DNA of 64,000 bases from assembly GCA_021647405.1 (NCBI GenBank), contig JAKIUU010000010.1:1-64000 (forward strand). The letters run 5' to 3'. The notes below the pieces were generated by a model. The model was given only the letters and a program-made list of their open reading frames with translations. It was not told the DNA's origin and did no database searches. Below, one piece after another: positions 13,319-21,873 of this stretch. This DNA comes from Flavobacteriaceae bacterium (GTDB lineage: Bacteria > Bacteroidota > Bacteroidia > Flavobacteriales > Flavobacteriaceae). Numbering within the stretch: the first letter of the stretch is position 1; each line of letters starts with the position of its first letter. Made by a program: the position numbers and the translations under genes.

Positions 13319-15169
13319 ATGTGTGGCATAACAGGTTATATTGGTTATAGGCAAGCTTATCCTATTATCATTAACGGACTACAACGATTAGAATACAGAG
13401 GTTATGACAGTGCTGGCGTATTTTTATATCACGAAAATGACATCAGACTCACCAAGACCAAAGGAAAAGTTGCCGATTTAAAAGCTTTAATTCCACCAGA
13501 AAACACCACTGCAAATATAGGGATAGGCCATACCCGCTGGGCAACTCATGGTATACCCAACGATGTTAATTCACATCCACACACATCACAATCGGGTAAT
13601 TTGGTAATTGTTCATAATGGCATTATTGAAAATTACGATACCCTTAAAAAAGAACTGATTAATAGGGGATACACTTTTAAAAGCGATACCGATACTGAGG
13701 TCTTAATCAATTTAATTGAAGAAATTCAAATTTCTAAAAAATTAAAATTAGGAAAAGCGGTTCAGTTGGCTTTAAATCAGGTTTTTGGTGCTTATGCTAT
13801 TGCTGTTTTTGACAAGAGTAAACCCAATGAAATTGTTGTGGCAAGATTGGGAAGCCCTATTGCTATTGGTGTTGGTAAAAATAACTCCGAATTTTTTATT
13901 GCTTCAGATGCCTCTCCTTATATTGAATACACAAAAAAAACCATCTATCTTGAAGATGGAGAAATGGCTATTGTTCGCCTTAATAGAGATATTGTTGTGC
14001 GAAAAATTAGTACTGATTCTCCTGTCGGCTCTAACATACAAGAACTACACCTCAACCTTGAGCAAATTGAAAAAGGTGGTTACGAGCACTTTATGTTGAA
14101 AGAAATTTTTGAACAACCTAAAGCCATTGTTGATACTTATCGCGGAAGAATGATTCCCCATGAAGGCATTATAAAAATGTCTGGCGTTGATGACAATCTC
14201 GAAAAATTTCTAAATGCACGCAGGATAGTTATTGTGGCTTGTGGCACTTCTTGGCACGCCGGACTGGTAGCTGAATATATGTTCGAAAACTTTGCCAGAA
14301 TTCCTGTGGAGGTAGAGTATGCCTCAGAGTTTAGATACAGAAACCCCATCATATCAGAAAAAGATGTGGTGATAGCCATATCGCAATCTGGCGAAACAGC
14401 CGATACCCTTGCCGCTGTAAAAATGGCAAAAGAAAGGGGCGCTTTTGTCTTTGGAATTTGTAATGTGGTTGGATCGTCTATTGCACGCGAAACCCATACA
14501 GGGTCTTATACACATGCCGGCCCAGAAATAGGTGTGGCTTCAACAAAGGCTTTTACCACTCAAATAACACTTTTAACATTAATAGCCTTGCGTTTGGGGC
14601 AAGCCAATGGCAGCCTTTCAAAACAAGAATTTTACAATTCTTTACATTCATTAGAATTAATTCCAGATAAAATTGTTTCTGTTTTAGCCAATGACGCGCA
14701 TATAAAATACATTGCTTCAATCTATAAAGATGCTCCTAACTGTTTGTATTTGGGACGTGGTTATAATTTCCCTGTAGCACTTGAAGGCGCCCTAAAGCTC
14801 AAAGAAATTTCTTATATTCATGCTGAAGGCTATCCTGCTGCCGAAATGAAACATGGCCCTATTGCTTTAATTGATGAAAATATGCCCATAGTTGTTATTG
14901 CAACAAAAAAAGGCCATTATGATAAAGTTGTGAGCAATATTCAGGAAATAAAATCAAGAAATGGAAAAATAATTGCTATTGTAACACAAGGAGATACTGT
15001 GGTAAAAGGCCTGGCAGACCATGTGATTGAAATTCCTGACACCAAAGAAGCTTTTTCGCCTTTATTGACTACCATTCCGCTTCAGCTATTGTCGTACCAT
15101 ATTGCTGTAATGCGTGGTTGTAATGTAGATCAGCCTCGCAACTTGGCCAAATCGGTTACGGTGGAGTAA
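13319..15169 (+). CDS. glmS: Glutamine--fructose-6-phosphate aminotransferase (isomerizing)
   Basis: 616 residues. Cys2 (MCGITGYIG) is the N-terminal nucleophile of the class II glutaminase domain (about residues 2-220: RGYDSAG, GHTRWATHG, HNGIIENY). Two SIS domains follow (about 290-430 with ACGTSWHAGL, SQSGETADT and TKAFTTQ; about 460-600 with GRGYNFPVALEGALKLKE and EMKHGPIALI), and the C-terminus QPRNLAKSVTVE is the conserved end. It makes glucosamine-6-phosphate for peptidoglycan and LPS. It is last in the unit starting at 10919. No glmS ribozyme or leader is seen; the 6-bp gap leaves no room. Confidence 0.97.
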   Translation: MCGITGYIGYRQAYPIIINGLQRLEYRGYDSAGVFLYHENDIRLTKTKGKVADLKALIPPENTTANIGIGHTRWATHGIPNDVNSHPHTSQSGNLVIVHNGIIENYDTLKKELINRGYTFKSDTDTEVLINLIEEIQISKKLKLGKAVQLALNQVFGAYAIAVFDKSKPNEIVVARLGSPIAIGVGKNNSEFFIASDASPYIEYTKKTIYLEDGEMAIVRLNRDIVVRKISTDSPVGSNIQELHLNLEQIEKGGYEHFMLKEIFEQPKAIVDTYRGRMIPHEGIIKMSGVDDNLEKFLNARRIVIVACGTSWHAGLVAEYMFENFARIPVEVEYASEFRYRNPIISEKDVVIAISQSGETADTLAAVKMAKERGAFVFGICNVVGSSIARETHTGSYTHAGPEIGVASTKAFTTQITLLTLIALRLGQANGSLSKQEFYNSLHSLELIPDKIVSVLANDAHIKYIASIYKDAPNCLYLGRGYNFPVALEGALKLKEISYIHAEGYPAAEMKHGPIALIDENMPIVVIATKKGHYDKVVSNIQEIKSRNGKIIAIVTQGDTVVKGLADHVIEIPDTKEAFSPLLTTIPLQLLSYHIAVMRGCNVDQPRNLAKSVTVE

Positions 15170-15172
15170 TAA

Positions 15173-15739
15173 CTATTTGTTATTAAACACATTCATGGTA
15201 TTTGCTAGGCCAGCTGTTCCAAAAGACTTTATGCTTTCGCAGGCTTTGTCTATGTTTTCTGCTAAAAGAGTGTTGTCTTCTGCCGACCAATTGCCCAACA
15301 CATAATCAACCTGTTTGCCTTTAGAAAAATCGGCGCCTACGCCAAAGCGCAATCTGGGATATTTTGTTGTTTGTAAAACCTCTTGAATGTCCTTTAAACC
15401 ATTATGGCCCCCATCACTTCCTTTGGCTTTTAACCTAATAGTCCCTAAAGTTAGATTAATATCATCGCAAACTATTAATAAATGCGAAGAGCTTACTTTT
15501 TCCTTTTGCATCCAATAATTTACAGCCTTGCCACTCAGATTCATATAAGTAGAAGGTTTAAGCATAACAAATGTGCGTCCTTTAAAATTAAAACGGGCAA
15601 GATCCCCTAATTTCAAAGTTTCAAAAATCACCTTTTCTTTAGAGGCTAAGGCATCTAAAATATCAAACCCTATATTATGTCGTGTATTAACATATTTATG
15701 TCCAATATTGCCTAATCCAACGATAAGATATTTTTTCAT
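15173..15739 (-). CDS. pth: Peptidyl-tRNA hydrolase
   Basis: 188 residues. GLGNIGHKYVNTRHNIGF contains the catalytic His and binding Asn, KPSTYMNLSGKAV is the second conserved segment, and DDINLTLGTIRLKAKGSDGGHNGLKDI carries the catalytic Asp region. It frees tRNA from peptidyl-tRNA released by stalled ribosomes. It ends 3 bp from the convergent glmS stop and is transcribed with the same polarity as rplY and prs, but a strong hairpin separates it from rplY. Confidence 0.95.
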   Translation of the reverse strand: MKKYLIVGLGNIGHKYVNTRHNIGFDILDALASKEKVIFETLKLGDLARFNFKGRTFVMLKPSTYMNLSGKAVNYWMQKEKVSSSHLLIVCDDINLTLGTIRLKAKGSDGGHNGLKDIQEVLQTTKYPRLRFGVGADFSKGKQVDYVLGNWSAEDNTLLAENIDKACESIKSFGTAGLANTMNVFNNK

Positions 15740-15791
15740 AAATTTATTTTTTACGCATTTGTAACTTTTTAAACACGCAATGTAAATATAA

Positions 15792-15834
15792 AAAAAAGCT
15801 TTTTATTGGCAAACCGCCAACAAAAAGCTTTTAT
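15792..15834 (-). terminator. Strong bidirectional-looking terminator between rplY and pth
   Basis: AAAAGCTTTTTATTGGC pairs with GCCAACAAAAAGCTTTT around an AAACC loop, with one G-U pair, and is flanked by A-runs and T-runs on both sides. It should end transcripts from rplY; pth then needs its own promoter or read-through. Confidence 0.75.
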
Positions 15835-15854
15835 AAAGAATGTTATTTAAAAGT

Positions 15855-16505
15855 TTATTCTTTAGCTGTTGTATCTTTAGCTTCTCCTTCTGATGGTGTT
15901 TCTTCGCCTTCAGCACCTTCAATTTCTTCACCTTCTTCTTCAACTTCATCAACTATAGCAGCTCTAGCCATTCTAACCTGAACAACAACTGTATTGTCTG
16001 GATGATTTAACGTAATTTCTTCTCTGTCAAGCTCTGTAACGTATACCTTGTCACCAATTTTCAATTCAGAAATATCTGCTGTTAAAAAATCTGGTAAATC
16101 TTTAGGAAGTGCGTGTACGCTTAATTTACGTAAAATAAAGTCTAACGAACCGCCATTCAAAACACCTGGAGCGTTCCCTTCTAATTTTACAGGAATATTC
16201 ATTGTGATTGGTTTCCCTGCAAAAAGTTGATAAAAGTCTATATGTAAAATCCTATCTGTTACTGGGCTAAACTGAATATCTTGTAAAACAGCGTCTAATA
16301 CTTGGCCGTCTTCAAGTTCAATCTTAGCTGTATATACATTAGGAGTGTACACTAAGTTTTTAAATGCTTTTTCATCTGCTGCAAAGTGTATAACTTGTTC
16401 TCCTCCGTATAATACGCAAGGCACCTTGTCAGCATTACGTAAGGCTTTGGTTGCTACCTTGCCCACGCTTTCTCTTTTAGATCCTTTGATTGTAATAAAT
16501 TTCAT
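15855..16505 (-). CDS. rplY: 50S ribosomal protein L25/general stress protein Ctc
   Basis: 216 residues, the long CTC/TL5 form. The N-terminal L25 domain (about 1-90: GSKRESVGKVATKALRNADK, VPCVLYGGEQ, LQDIQFSPVTDRILHIDFYQL) binds 5S rRNA; the TL5 beta domain follows (GGSLDFILRKLSVHALPKDL). An acidic Glu-rich tail (about residues 185-216) ends the protein, as in many Bacteroidota members. It lies 25 bp downstream of prs and is probably cotranscribed with it. Confidence 0.95.
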   Translation of the reverse strand: MKFITIKGSKRESVGKVATKALRNADKVPCVLYGGEQVIHFAADEKAFKNLVYTPNVYTAKIELEDGQVLDAVLQDIQFSPVTDRILHIDFYQLFAGKPITMNIPVKLEGNAPGVLNGGSLDFILRKLSVHALPKDLPDFLTADISELKIGDKVYVTELDREEITLNHPDNTVVVQVRMARAAIVDEVEEEGEEIEGAEGEETPSEGEAKDTTAKE

Positions 16506-16530
16506 TTTTGTTTATTAAATTATAATTATT

Positions 16531-17472
16531 TTACATTAAAAATTGTCCGCTTATTGATGTATTGTTGTGAACCTTATGCATCACGTCTGCGAATAAAGTG
16601 GCGCAAGGTACAACTTTAATTTTAGAATTTTCCTCTTTTAAAGGGATCGTATCAGTAACAATTAAATATTCTAATTTTGAGTTTTTTATTCTTTCGTGAG
16701 CTGCTCCAGATAGTATTGCGTGTGTCGCAATTGCATAAACTTTTAAGGCACCTTGTTCTAACATAACTTCTGCAGCTTTACACAAGGTTCCTGCTGTATC
16801 AACCATATCATCTACAATAATAACATTCTTACCTTCTACTTTTCCTATAAGTTCCATTTTATCTATAATGTTTGCTTTTTTACGTTGCTTATAGCAGATT
16901 ACCACATCGCAGGATAAAAATTTAGAATAAGCATAGGCGCGTTTTGAGCCGCCCATGTCTGGAGATGCAATTGTTAAATTATTTAATTTAAGTTCTTTTA
17001 TATAGGGTAAAAATATTGTAGAAGCATACAGGTGATCTACTGGTTTTTCAAAAAATCCTTGAATCTGATCAGCATGCAAGTCCATTGTGATAATGCGTGT
17101 TGCGCCTGCAGCTTGTAACAAATTAGCAACCAATTTTGCGGCAATAGGCACACGTGGTTTGTCTTTTCTATCCTGACGTGCCCATCCAAAATAGGGCATC
17201 ACAGCAGTTATATGTCTGGCTGAAGCACGTTTAGCAGCATCTATCATCAAGAGCATTTCCATCAAATTATCGGTGTTTGGAAAAGTTGACCCTATAATAA
17301 ATATACGCCGTCCGCGGATAGACTCTTCGAAAGAAACTTGAAATTCTCCGTCACTAAAAATGGTCTTTTTTGACAGCCCCATTTCTGCACCATAGGCTCT
17401 GGCAATTTGTTCGGCCAAAACAATGCTTTGTGAGCAAGCAAAAATCTTGGGTTTTGGAATCCTGTTTTTCAT
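16531..17472 (-). CDS. prs: Ribose-phosphate pyrophosphokinase
   Basis: 313 residues. Conserved parts include FSDGEFQVSFEESIRGRRIF, the flexible-loop region YFGWARQDRKDKPRVPI, MDLHADQIQGFF and the PRPP-binding loop VIIVDDMVDTAGTLCKAAE. It makes PRPP from ribose-5-phosphate and ATP for purines, pyrimidines, His, Trp and NAD. First gene of prs-rplY. A TACATTTG box lies about 50 bp upstream. Confidence 0.96.
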   Translation of the reverse strand: MKNRIPKPKIFACSQSIVLAEQIARAYGAEMGLSKKTIFSDGEFQVSFEESIRGRRIFIIGSTFPNTDNLMEMLLMIDAAKRASARHITAVMPYFGWARQDRKDKPRVPIAAKLVANLLQAAGATRIITMDLHADQIQGFFEKPVDHLYASTIFLPYIKELKLNNLTIASPDMGGSKRAYAYSKFLSCDVVICYKQRKKANIIDKMELIGKVEGKNVIIVDDMVDTAGTLCKAAEVMLEQGALKVYAIATHAILSGAAHERIKNSKLEYLIVTDTIPLKEENSKIKVVPCATLFADVMHKVHNNTSISGQFLM

Positions 17473-17521
17473 GTAATTAGCTGTGTGTTAGTAGGTTGTT
17501 TATTACACTTTATACTGGCTA

Positions 17522-17529
17522 CAAATGTA
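17522..17529 (-). promoter_or_regulatory. -7 box (TACATTTG) of prs-rplY
   Basis: CAAATGTA on the plus strand reads TACATTTG toward prs, leaving a leader of about 45 nt. Confidence 0.5.
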
Positions 17530-17641
17530 AAAAAATATCTGTTGGTTTGGGGCTTGATTTTAATTTATAATTAAATGAATGACTCCGTTTAAAAAAATTG
17601 AGAAAAGAACAAAAGGATGTGGTTAATTTTAGTAAATAAAT

Positions 17642-17649
17642 TATATTTG
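17642..17649 (+). promoter_or_regulatory. -7 box (TATATTTG), probable original tRNA-Leu promoter
   Basis: TATATTTGCACTC is a form often seen ahead of stable RNA genes in this group. It is now about 415 bp from the intact tRNA-Leu, with the GIY-YIG unit in between, so it would transcribe both. Confidence 0.6.
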
Positions 17650-17724
17650 CACTCTCTATAAAATATGGCATCTGACTATCTGCCAACAGTGCAGATACGT
17701 TGGTAAAAAAGAGCTCCAGTTATT

Positions 17725-17802
17725 ATTAGAAGCTCTTAAATTTGCGCGAGTGCCTGGCCTGTCGGTAGGCAGGGCGGAATTGGTAGACCTGTCTGCCGAC
17801 AG
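17725..17802 (+). repeat. Partial copy of the tRNA-Leu 5' half split by a palindromic hairpin
   Basis: 17725-17752 repeats the tRNA-Leu leader and acceptor region at 18045-18072 with two mismatches (the copy reads GCGCGAGTG where the tRNA reads GCTCGAGTG). A 14-bp arm CTGTCGGTAGGCAG (17759-17772) then pairs with CTGTCTGCCGACAG (17789-17802), and the 16-nt loop between them, GGCGGAATTGGTAGAC, is identical to the tRNA D-arm region. The copy cannot form a tRNA. Confidence 0.8.
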
Positions 17803-17816
17803 ATAGATGAAAAAGT

Positions 17817-18059
17817 ATGTTTTATGTATATGCCATATCGAGTTTAGAACATAATTATATTTATGTAGGATTGACTAAGGATATTAAAGAACGAATAAAA
17901 AGACATAATGTCGGTAGAGAAAGAACTACAAAATTTTATAGCCCTTTCGAATTAATTTTTTCGGAAGTTTGTAGAACGAGAATTGAGGCCAGAGTAAGAG
18001 AAAAATATTGGAAATCTGGTGTAGGAAAAGAAAAACTAAGAGCCATTAGAGGCTCTTAA
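17817..18059 (+). CDS. GIY-YIG nuclease-domain protein, 80 aa
   Basis: A stand-alone GIY-YIG domain. FYVYAISS and YIYVGLTKDIKERIKRHN are the first two motifs (Y-V-Y and Y-V-G in place of GIY and YIG, with the catalytic Arg), and ARVREKYWKSG carries the metal-binding Glu. Such small proteins (YhbQ-like) are predicted endonucleases with unclear biology. The gene lies between a broken copy of the tRNA-Leu 5' half and the intact tRNA-Leu, 5 bp before the tRNA, and its last codons overlap the repeated leader sequence (18045 onward). It probably moved or spread through tRNA-linked recombination; this is inference. Confidence 0.85.
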   Translation: MFYVYAISSLEHNYIYVGLTKDIKERIKRHNVGRERTTKFYSPFELIFSEVCRTRIEARVREKYWKSGVGKEKLRAIRGS

Positions 18060-18063
18060 ATTT

Positions 18064-18147
18064 GCTCGAGTGGCGGAATTGGTAGACGCGCTGGATTCAA
18101 AATCCAGTTCTGGCAACGGAGTGTGGGTTCGATTCCCACCTCGAGTA
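18064..18147 (+). tRNA. tRNA-Leu (CAA anticodon)
   Basis: Acceptor arm GCTCGAG pairs with CTCGAGT (one G-U) with discriminator A. The D-arm GCGGAATTGGTAGAC is leucine-type, the anticodon stem CTGGA/TCCAG encloses TTCAAAA giving anticodon CAA, a long variable arm (TTCTGGCAACGGAGT) marks a class II tRNA, and GTGGG-TTCGATT-CCCAC is the T-arm. CCA is not encoded. Confidence 0.96.
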
Positions 18148-18152
18148 CTTTT

Positions 18153-18182
18153 AAGCCGTAACATTAAAGTTACGGCTTTTTT
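18153..18182 (+). terminator. Intrinsic terminator after tRNA-Leu
   Basis: AAGCCGTAAC (18153-18162) pairs perfectly with GTTACGGCTT (18169-18178), followed by TTTT. Confidence 0.85.
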
Positions 18183-18311
18183 ATTTTTCTTAAAAAAAAC
18201 CTCTTTTTTAATAACTTATTAACACGAAACCGTTTTCGTTATTACATTTTTTTTATGTTTTTACGAGTTTTAATGCAAAATCTCTAATATTGTTTAAACA
18301 AAAAAAAAATT

Positions 18312-19214
18312 ATGAAAACAAAACTACTTTTTGGCTTATTTTTAATAGCCACATTACAATTTACAAACGCACAAGCTGGCCATACCATTGGTTTAGTTGG
18401 TGCCTTTAATGGTTGGGGGAGTACTCCAGATGCCATGCTAACAACAACTGATGACATTAATTATACTCTTACTGGGTGGGTTTTAGCCGCCGATAGCGAA
18501 ATTAAATTTAGACAAGATCAAAATTGGACTGGAACGGCTTGGGGCTCTACGAATGCTTCTGATTGGCCTTCTGGCACAGGTTCTACAACACCTGGTGGTC
18601 CAAATATCTTTGCTGTTGCCGGAACTTACGATGTTTCTTTTAACATAACTACAGGGGTTTATATGTTCTCAACACAGACTATTAGTTTAATTGGTGCTTT
18701 TAACGGATGGGCTGGTGATGTTGATTTAACCTCAACTGATAATGTTAACTATACACTAACAGGCTGGACATTAGCAGCTAATGGTGAATTGAAATTTAGA
18801 CAAGACCATGCTTGGACAACCTCTTGGGGTGCTCCTAGTGGCACTGGGTGGCCTTCTGCTACGGGCAGTACTGCTGGTTTTGGAAATATTCTTGCAATAG
18901 CCGGTACATGGGATGTTGCCTTCAATTTTTCCACTCTTGCTTACAGTTTTACTGCTGCGACTTTGGCTGTTGGCGATTTCACTAAAACCATTCAATTTTA
19001 TTATGTAAACAACGCTTTAAATATTAATGGCTATAACGGCCAAGCTTCTATAAAAGCTTTTGATGTTATGGGCAGACTTTTATATAATAAAGAAAATATT
19101 CAAGTTCAAAATGGGTTTTCTCAAAACATTAAACTCCCTAAAAATCAGGTAAGTTTTATTCTTGTAAAAGGCGAAAAATTTACTAAGTCTTTAAAAGTTA
19201 TTGCCTTACAATAA
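18312..19214 (+). CDS. Secreted protein with two SusE/SusF-like domains and a T9SS C-terminal domain
   Basis: 300 residues with a signal peptide ending near TNAQA. Two tandem repeats of about 100 residues each start with IGLVGAFNGWGS and ISLIGAFNGWAGD and share INYTLTGWVLAADSEIKFRQ, WPSGTGST and VAGTYDVSFN. They look like the starch-binding SusE/SusF-type beta domain. The last 75 residues (SIKAFDVMGRLLYNKEN, QNIKLPKNQVSFILVKGEKF) form a type A sorting domain for the type IX secretion system, so the protein is expected at the cell surface. It stands alone between terminators, with no Sus-like genes nearby; carbohydrate binding is inferred. Confidence 0.8.
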   Translation: MKTKLLFGLFLIATLQFTNAQAGHTIGLVGAFNGWGSTPDAMLTTTDDINYTLTGWVLAADSEIKFRQDQNWTGTAWGSTNASDWPSGTGSTTPGGPNIFAVAGTYDVSFNITTGVYMFSTQTISLIGAFNGWAGDVDLTSTDNVNYTLTGWTLAANGELKFRQDHAWTTSWGAPSGTGWPSATGSTAGFGNILAIAGTWDVAFNFSTLAYSFTAATLAVGDFTKTIQFYYVNNALNINGYNGQASIKAFDVMGRLLYNKENIQVQNGFSQNIKLPKNQVSFILVKGEKFTKSLKVIALQ

Positions 19215-19232
19215 CTTTTAAAACAAATGCTA

Positions 19233-19267
19233 AAAAAACGCAATACCTTAAAGTATTGCGTTTTTTT
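19233..19267 (+). terminator. Intrinsic terminator after the SusE/F-like gene
   Basis: AAAACGCAATAC pairs with GTATTGCGTTTT around CTTAAA and runs into a T-tract. Confidence 0.85.
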
Positions 19268-19312
19268 ATGCTTAAGTTTAAAGTTATTTAGTCTCAAGAA
19301 TTATCAAATTCT

Positions 19313-19320
19313 TATATTTG
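19313..19320 (+). promoter_or_regulatory. -7 box (TATATTTG) of radA
   Basis: TATATTTG lies 19 nt before the radA ATG, immediately following a terminator. Confidence 0.6.
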
Positions 19321-19339
19321 TTTCTGTTTAAAAACTATC

Positions 19340-20695
19340 ATGAGTAAAACTAAAACAACTTTTTTCTGTCAGAATTGTGGTACGCAACATGCCAAATGGA
19401 TGGGGCAATGCGCTTCTTGTGGCAAATGGAATACCATAATTGAAGAAATTGTTATAAGGGAAGAAAAACGCAATTGGAAAACCAAATCAACCATAAAACA
19501 TCCACAAAAAGCTTTGGCTTTAAACCAAATTCAATTTTCTGAAGAAGACCGCATTCCTACCAATAATAAAGAATTAGACAATGTGCTTGGGGGTGGGTTG
19601 GTAAAAGGTGCTGTGGTTTTATTAGGGGGCGAACCAGGCATAGGTAAATCTACACTCATATTACAAGTAGCGCTAAGTTTATCTCAAAGAGTACTTTACG
19701 TGTCTGGCGAAGAAAGTCAGACTCAAATAAAAATACGGGGCGAACGCTTGGGGGTTAAAAATACAGATTGTCTAATTTTAACCGAAACCAATACCCAACA
19801 AATTTTTAGCGCTATTGAAGAGGTTCAACCCGAAATTGTTGTGATTGATTCTATTCAGACACTACACACGGGTGTGATTGATGCGCTTCCTGGTAGTATT
19901 ACACAGATAAGAGAAACGGCGGCAGAGCTTATAAAATTCGCCAAAGAAACCAATACACCCGTCATATTGATAGGTCACATTACCAAAGAAGGTACTATTG
20001 CAGGACCTAAAATTTTAGAGCATATGGTTGATGTGGTTTTACAATTTGAAGGCGATCGCAACCACCTCTACCGTATTTTACGCGCACAAAAAAACAGGTT
20101 TGGTGCGACCTCCGAATTGGGCATTTACGAAATGCAACAAATGGGATTGCGCGAAGTTCTTAACCCATCAGAATTATTGATTTCAGAAAAAGAGGCTTCC
20201 TTAAGTGGTTCTGTTATTGCCGCCACATTAGAAGGGCAACGCTCTTTTATGATAGAAGTCCAAGCTTTGGTTAGTACTGCCGTTTACGGTACCCCTCAAC
20301 GCTCGGTTACGGGTTATAACATCAAACGTTTACATATGATGTTGGCGGTATTAGAAAAACGTGCAGGATTTAGACTGGGGGCTAAAGATGTGTTTTTAAA
20401 TATTGCAGGCGGTATAAGTGTAAACGATCCTGCTATTGATTTGGCTGTAATCGCCGCTATCTTATCTTCAAACCAAGATGTGGCTGTTCCGCAAAACTAT
20501 TGTTTTGCTGCCGAAGTTGGTTTGGCTGGCGAAATCCGCCCTGTTAACCGCGTTGAGCAACGTATTATTGAAGCAGAAAAGTTAGGTTTTGACGCTATTT
20601 TGATTTCCAAATTTGCTAAAATCAGCGAAAGCAAACACAAAATTACAATCTTAAAAGCGGCTAAAGTTGAAGATGTAATTAAGGCATTGTTTTAA
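19340..20695 (+). CDS. radA: DNA repair protein RadA
   Basis: 451 residues. The N-terminal zinc finger is C-x2-C-x11-C-x2-C (CQNCGTQHAKWMGQCASCGKW), the Walker A motif is GGEPGIGKST (about residues 96-105), the RadA-specific KNRFG follows at about 252, and a Lon-like domain ends the protein (about 290-450). RadA is a RecA-like helicase that promotes branch migration in recombination. It is monocistronic. In many relatives radA neighbours panD/panC; here it lies about 9 kb away. Confidence 0.96.
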   Translation: MSKTKTTFFCQNCGTQHAKWMGQCASCGKWNTIIEEIVIREEKRNWKTKSTIKHPQKALALNQIQFSEEDRIPTNNKELDNVLGGGLVKGAVVLLGGEPGIGKSTLILQVALSLSQRVLYVSGEESQTQIKIRGERLGVKNTDCLILTETNTQQIFSAIEEVQPEIVVIDSIQTLHTGVIDALPGSITQIRETAAELIKFAKETNTPVILIGHITKEGTIAGPKILEHMVDVVLQFEGDRNHLYRILRAQKNRFGATSELGIYEMQQMGLREVLNPSELLISEKEASLSGSVIAATLEGQRSFMIEVQALVSTAVYGTPQRSVTGYNIKRLHMMLAVLEKRAGFRLGAKDVFLNIAGGISVNDPAIDLAVIAAILSSNQDVAVPQNYCFAAEVGLAGEIRPVNRVEQRIIEAEKLGFDAILISKFAKISESKHKITILKAAKVEDVIKALF

Positions 20696-20698
20696 CTA

Positions 20699-21745
20699 TT
20701 ACCGCTCTTTTATCAAATAAATATAAACGGGGAAGTGGTCACTATATCCACCCATATATGTGTTGTAAGAATAACTTCTGAAAGGATAGCCTTTATACCT
20801 GCCCTCTTTATTGGTAAGGTAACTCGGGTTGTAAATGTTGGCTTGATAAAAACGGTAAGAGCTGTAATCCTTTTTGGTAAAGGGCTCACTTAATATAATT
20901 TGATCAAACAAATTGACATTATCGCGATAAGCAAGGGTATTTAATCCTTTAGAAAAAAGCGCCTCCATTGGGTTGTACATATCGGTTGGGTTAAGTGCGC
21001 TTATTTTGCCTTTGGCTTTTAATACTTTTTTTAAGCTCGGACTTATAGGGTCATCATTTAAATCGCCCATTGTAATAATTTTAGCATTGGAATCTGTTTT
21101 CTGTAATGAGTCAATAATTTTAACATTTAGAGCCGCCGCCGCCATTCTAAAAGGTCTGCTTCGCATCTCACCACCACTACGCGAAGGCCAATGATTTACA
21201 ATAATATGAACAAGGTCGCCATCTAAAATACCTGAAACAAGTAATTGGTCTCTTGTGTAGTCTCTTTTGCCATTAGGTTTATACATATAAAGTGTATGTG
21301 AAGAATGGCTTACGGGTTTAAAGTAGCGTTTCAAATATATAAGCCCTACATCCACGCCACGTTCATCGGGAGAATCATAGTGGATAATACCATAGTCTTT
21401 GTTTTTTAAATAACTAGAATTTATCAAATCTTGTATCACTGTCCTGTTTTCAATTTCAGACAAACCAACAATAGTTGGACTGTTTTTAGCTTTTGCTGAA
21501 CCTATTTCTGAAATGACTCTGGCTATATGATTTATCTTGTCCCAATAAATTTTAGAAGTATAGTGATCTTTTCCGTTTGGTGTGCGATCGGTGTCGTATT
21601 TTTGATTATGAATTGTATCAAAAAGGTTTTCTACATTGTAAAAAGCAACGGTTCTGATGTTGTACTTTGTACCTTTATTCTGTGCTTTTACAATAGAACT
21701 TACCAGTAAAAGAGCTAAAATTATTCTGATTTTAATACCAAACAT
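20699..21745 (-). CDS. Secreted endonuclease/exonuclease/phosphatase-family protein
   Basis: 348 residues with a signal peptide ending VKAQ. The EEP fold is shown by TVAFYNVENLFDT, IVGLSEIENRTV (metal-binding Glu), HIIVNHWPSRSGGE (catalytic His), TMGDLNDDPISPSL (Asp/Asn pair) and the final GGYSDHFPVYIYL (catalytic Asp-His). It is probably an exported nuclease or phosphodiesterase. It is divergent from a TonB receptor and DUF5689 lipoprotein, a pairing that suggests extracellular breakdown and uptake of nucleic acid or phosphate; substrate not proven. It ends 3 bp from the radA stop. Confidence 0.85.
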   Translation of the reverse strand: MFGIKIRIILALLLVSSIVKAQNKGTKYNIRTVAFYNVENLFDTIHNQKYDTDRTPNGKDHYTSKIYWDKINHIARVISEIGSAKAKNSPTIVGLSEIENRTVIQDLINSSYLKNKDYGIIHYDSPDERGVDVGLIYLKRYFKPVSHSSHTLYMYKPNGKRDYTRDQLLVSGILDGDLVHIIVNHWPSRSGGEMRSRPFRMAAAALNVKIIDSLQKTDSNAKIITMGDLNDDPISPSLKKVLKAKGKISALNPTDMYNPMEALFSKGLNTLAYRDNVNLFDQIILSEPFTKKDYSSYRFYQANIYNPSYLTNKEGRYKGYPFRSYSYNTYMGGYSDHFPVYIYLIKER

Positions 21746-21769
21746 AGAAGATAGTTATTATTGCTAAGT

Positions 21770-21777
21770 CAAATTTA
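21770..21777 (-). promoter_or_regulatory. -7 box (TAAATTTG) of the EEP nuclease gene
   Basis: CAAATTTA on the plus strand reads TAAATTTG toward the gene, with a leader of about 20 nt. Confidence 0.5.
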
Positions 21778-21873
21778 CATTTAATAATAGATATTTCATT
21801 TCAATTTCTTTTTTTATTTGTAATAAATAGCTTAAATTGGTATGCTTTTTACTAAAGCTTAATATTTAATTCT

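Noticed and set aside
17725..17802. A second complete tRNA-Leu gene
   Set aside because: Only the 5' half is present, split by a palindrome; there is no anticodon stem or T-arm.
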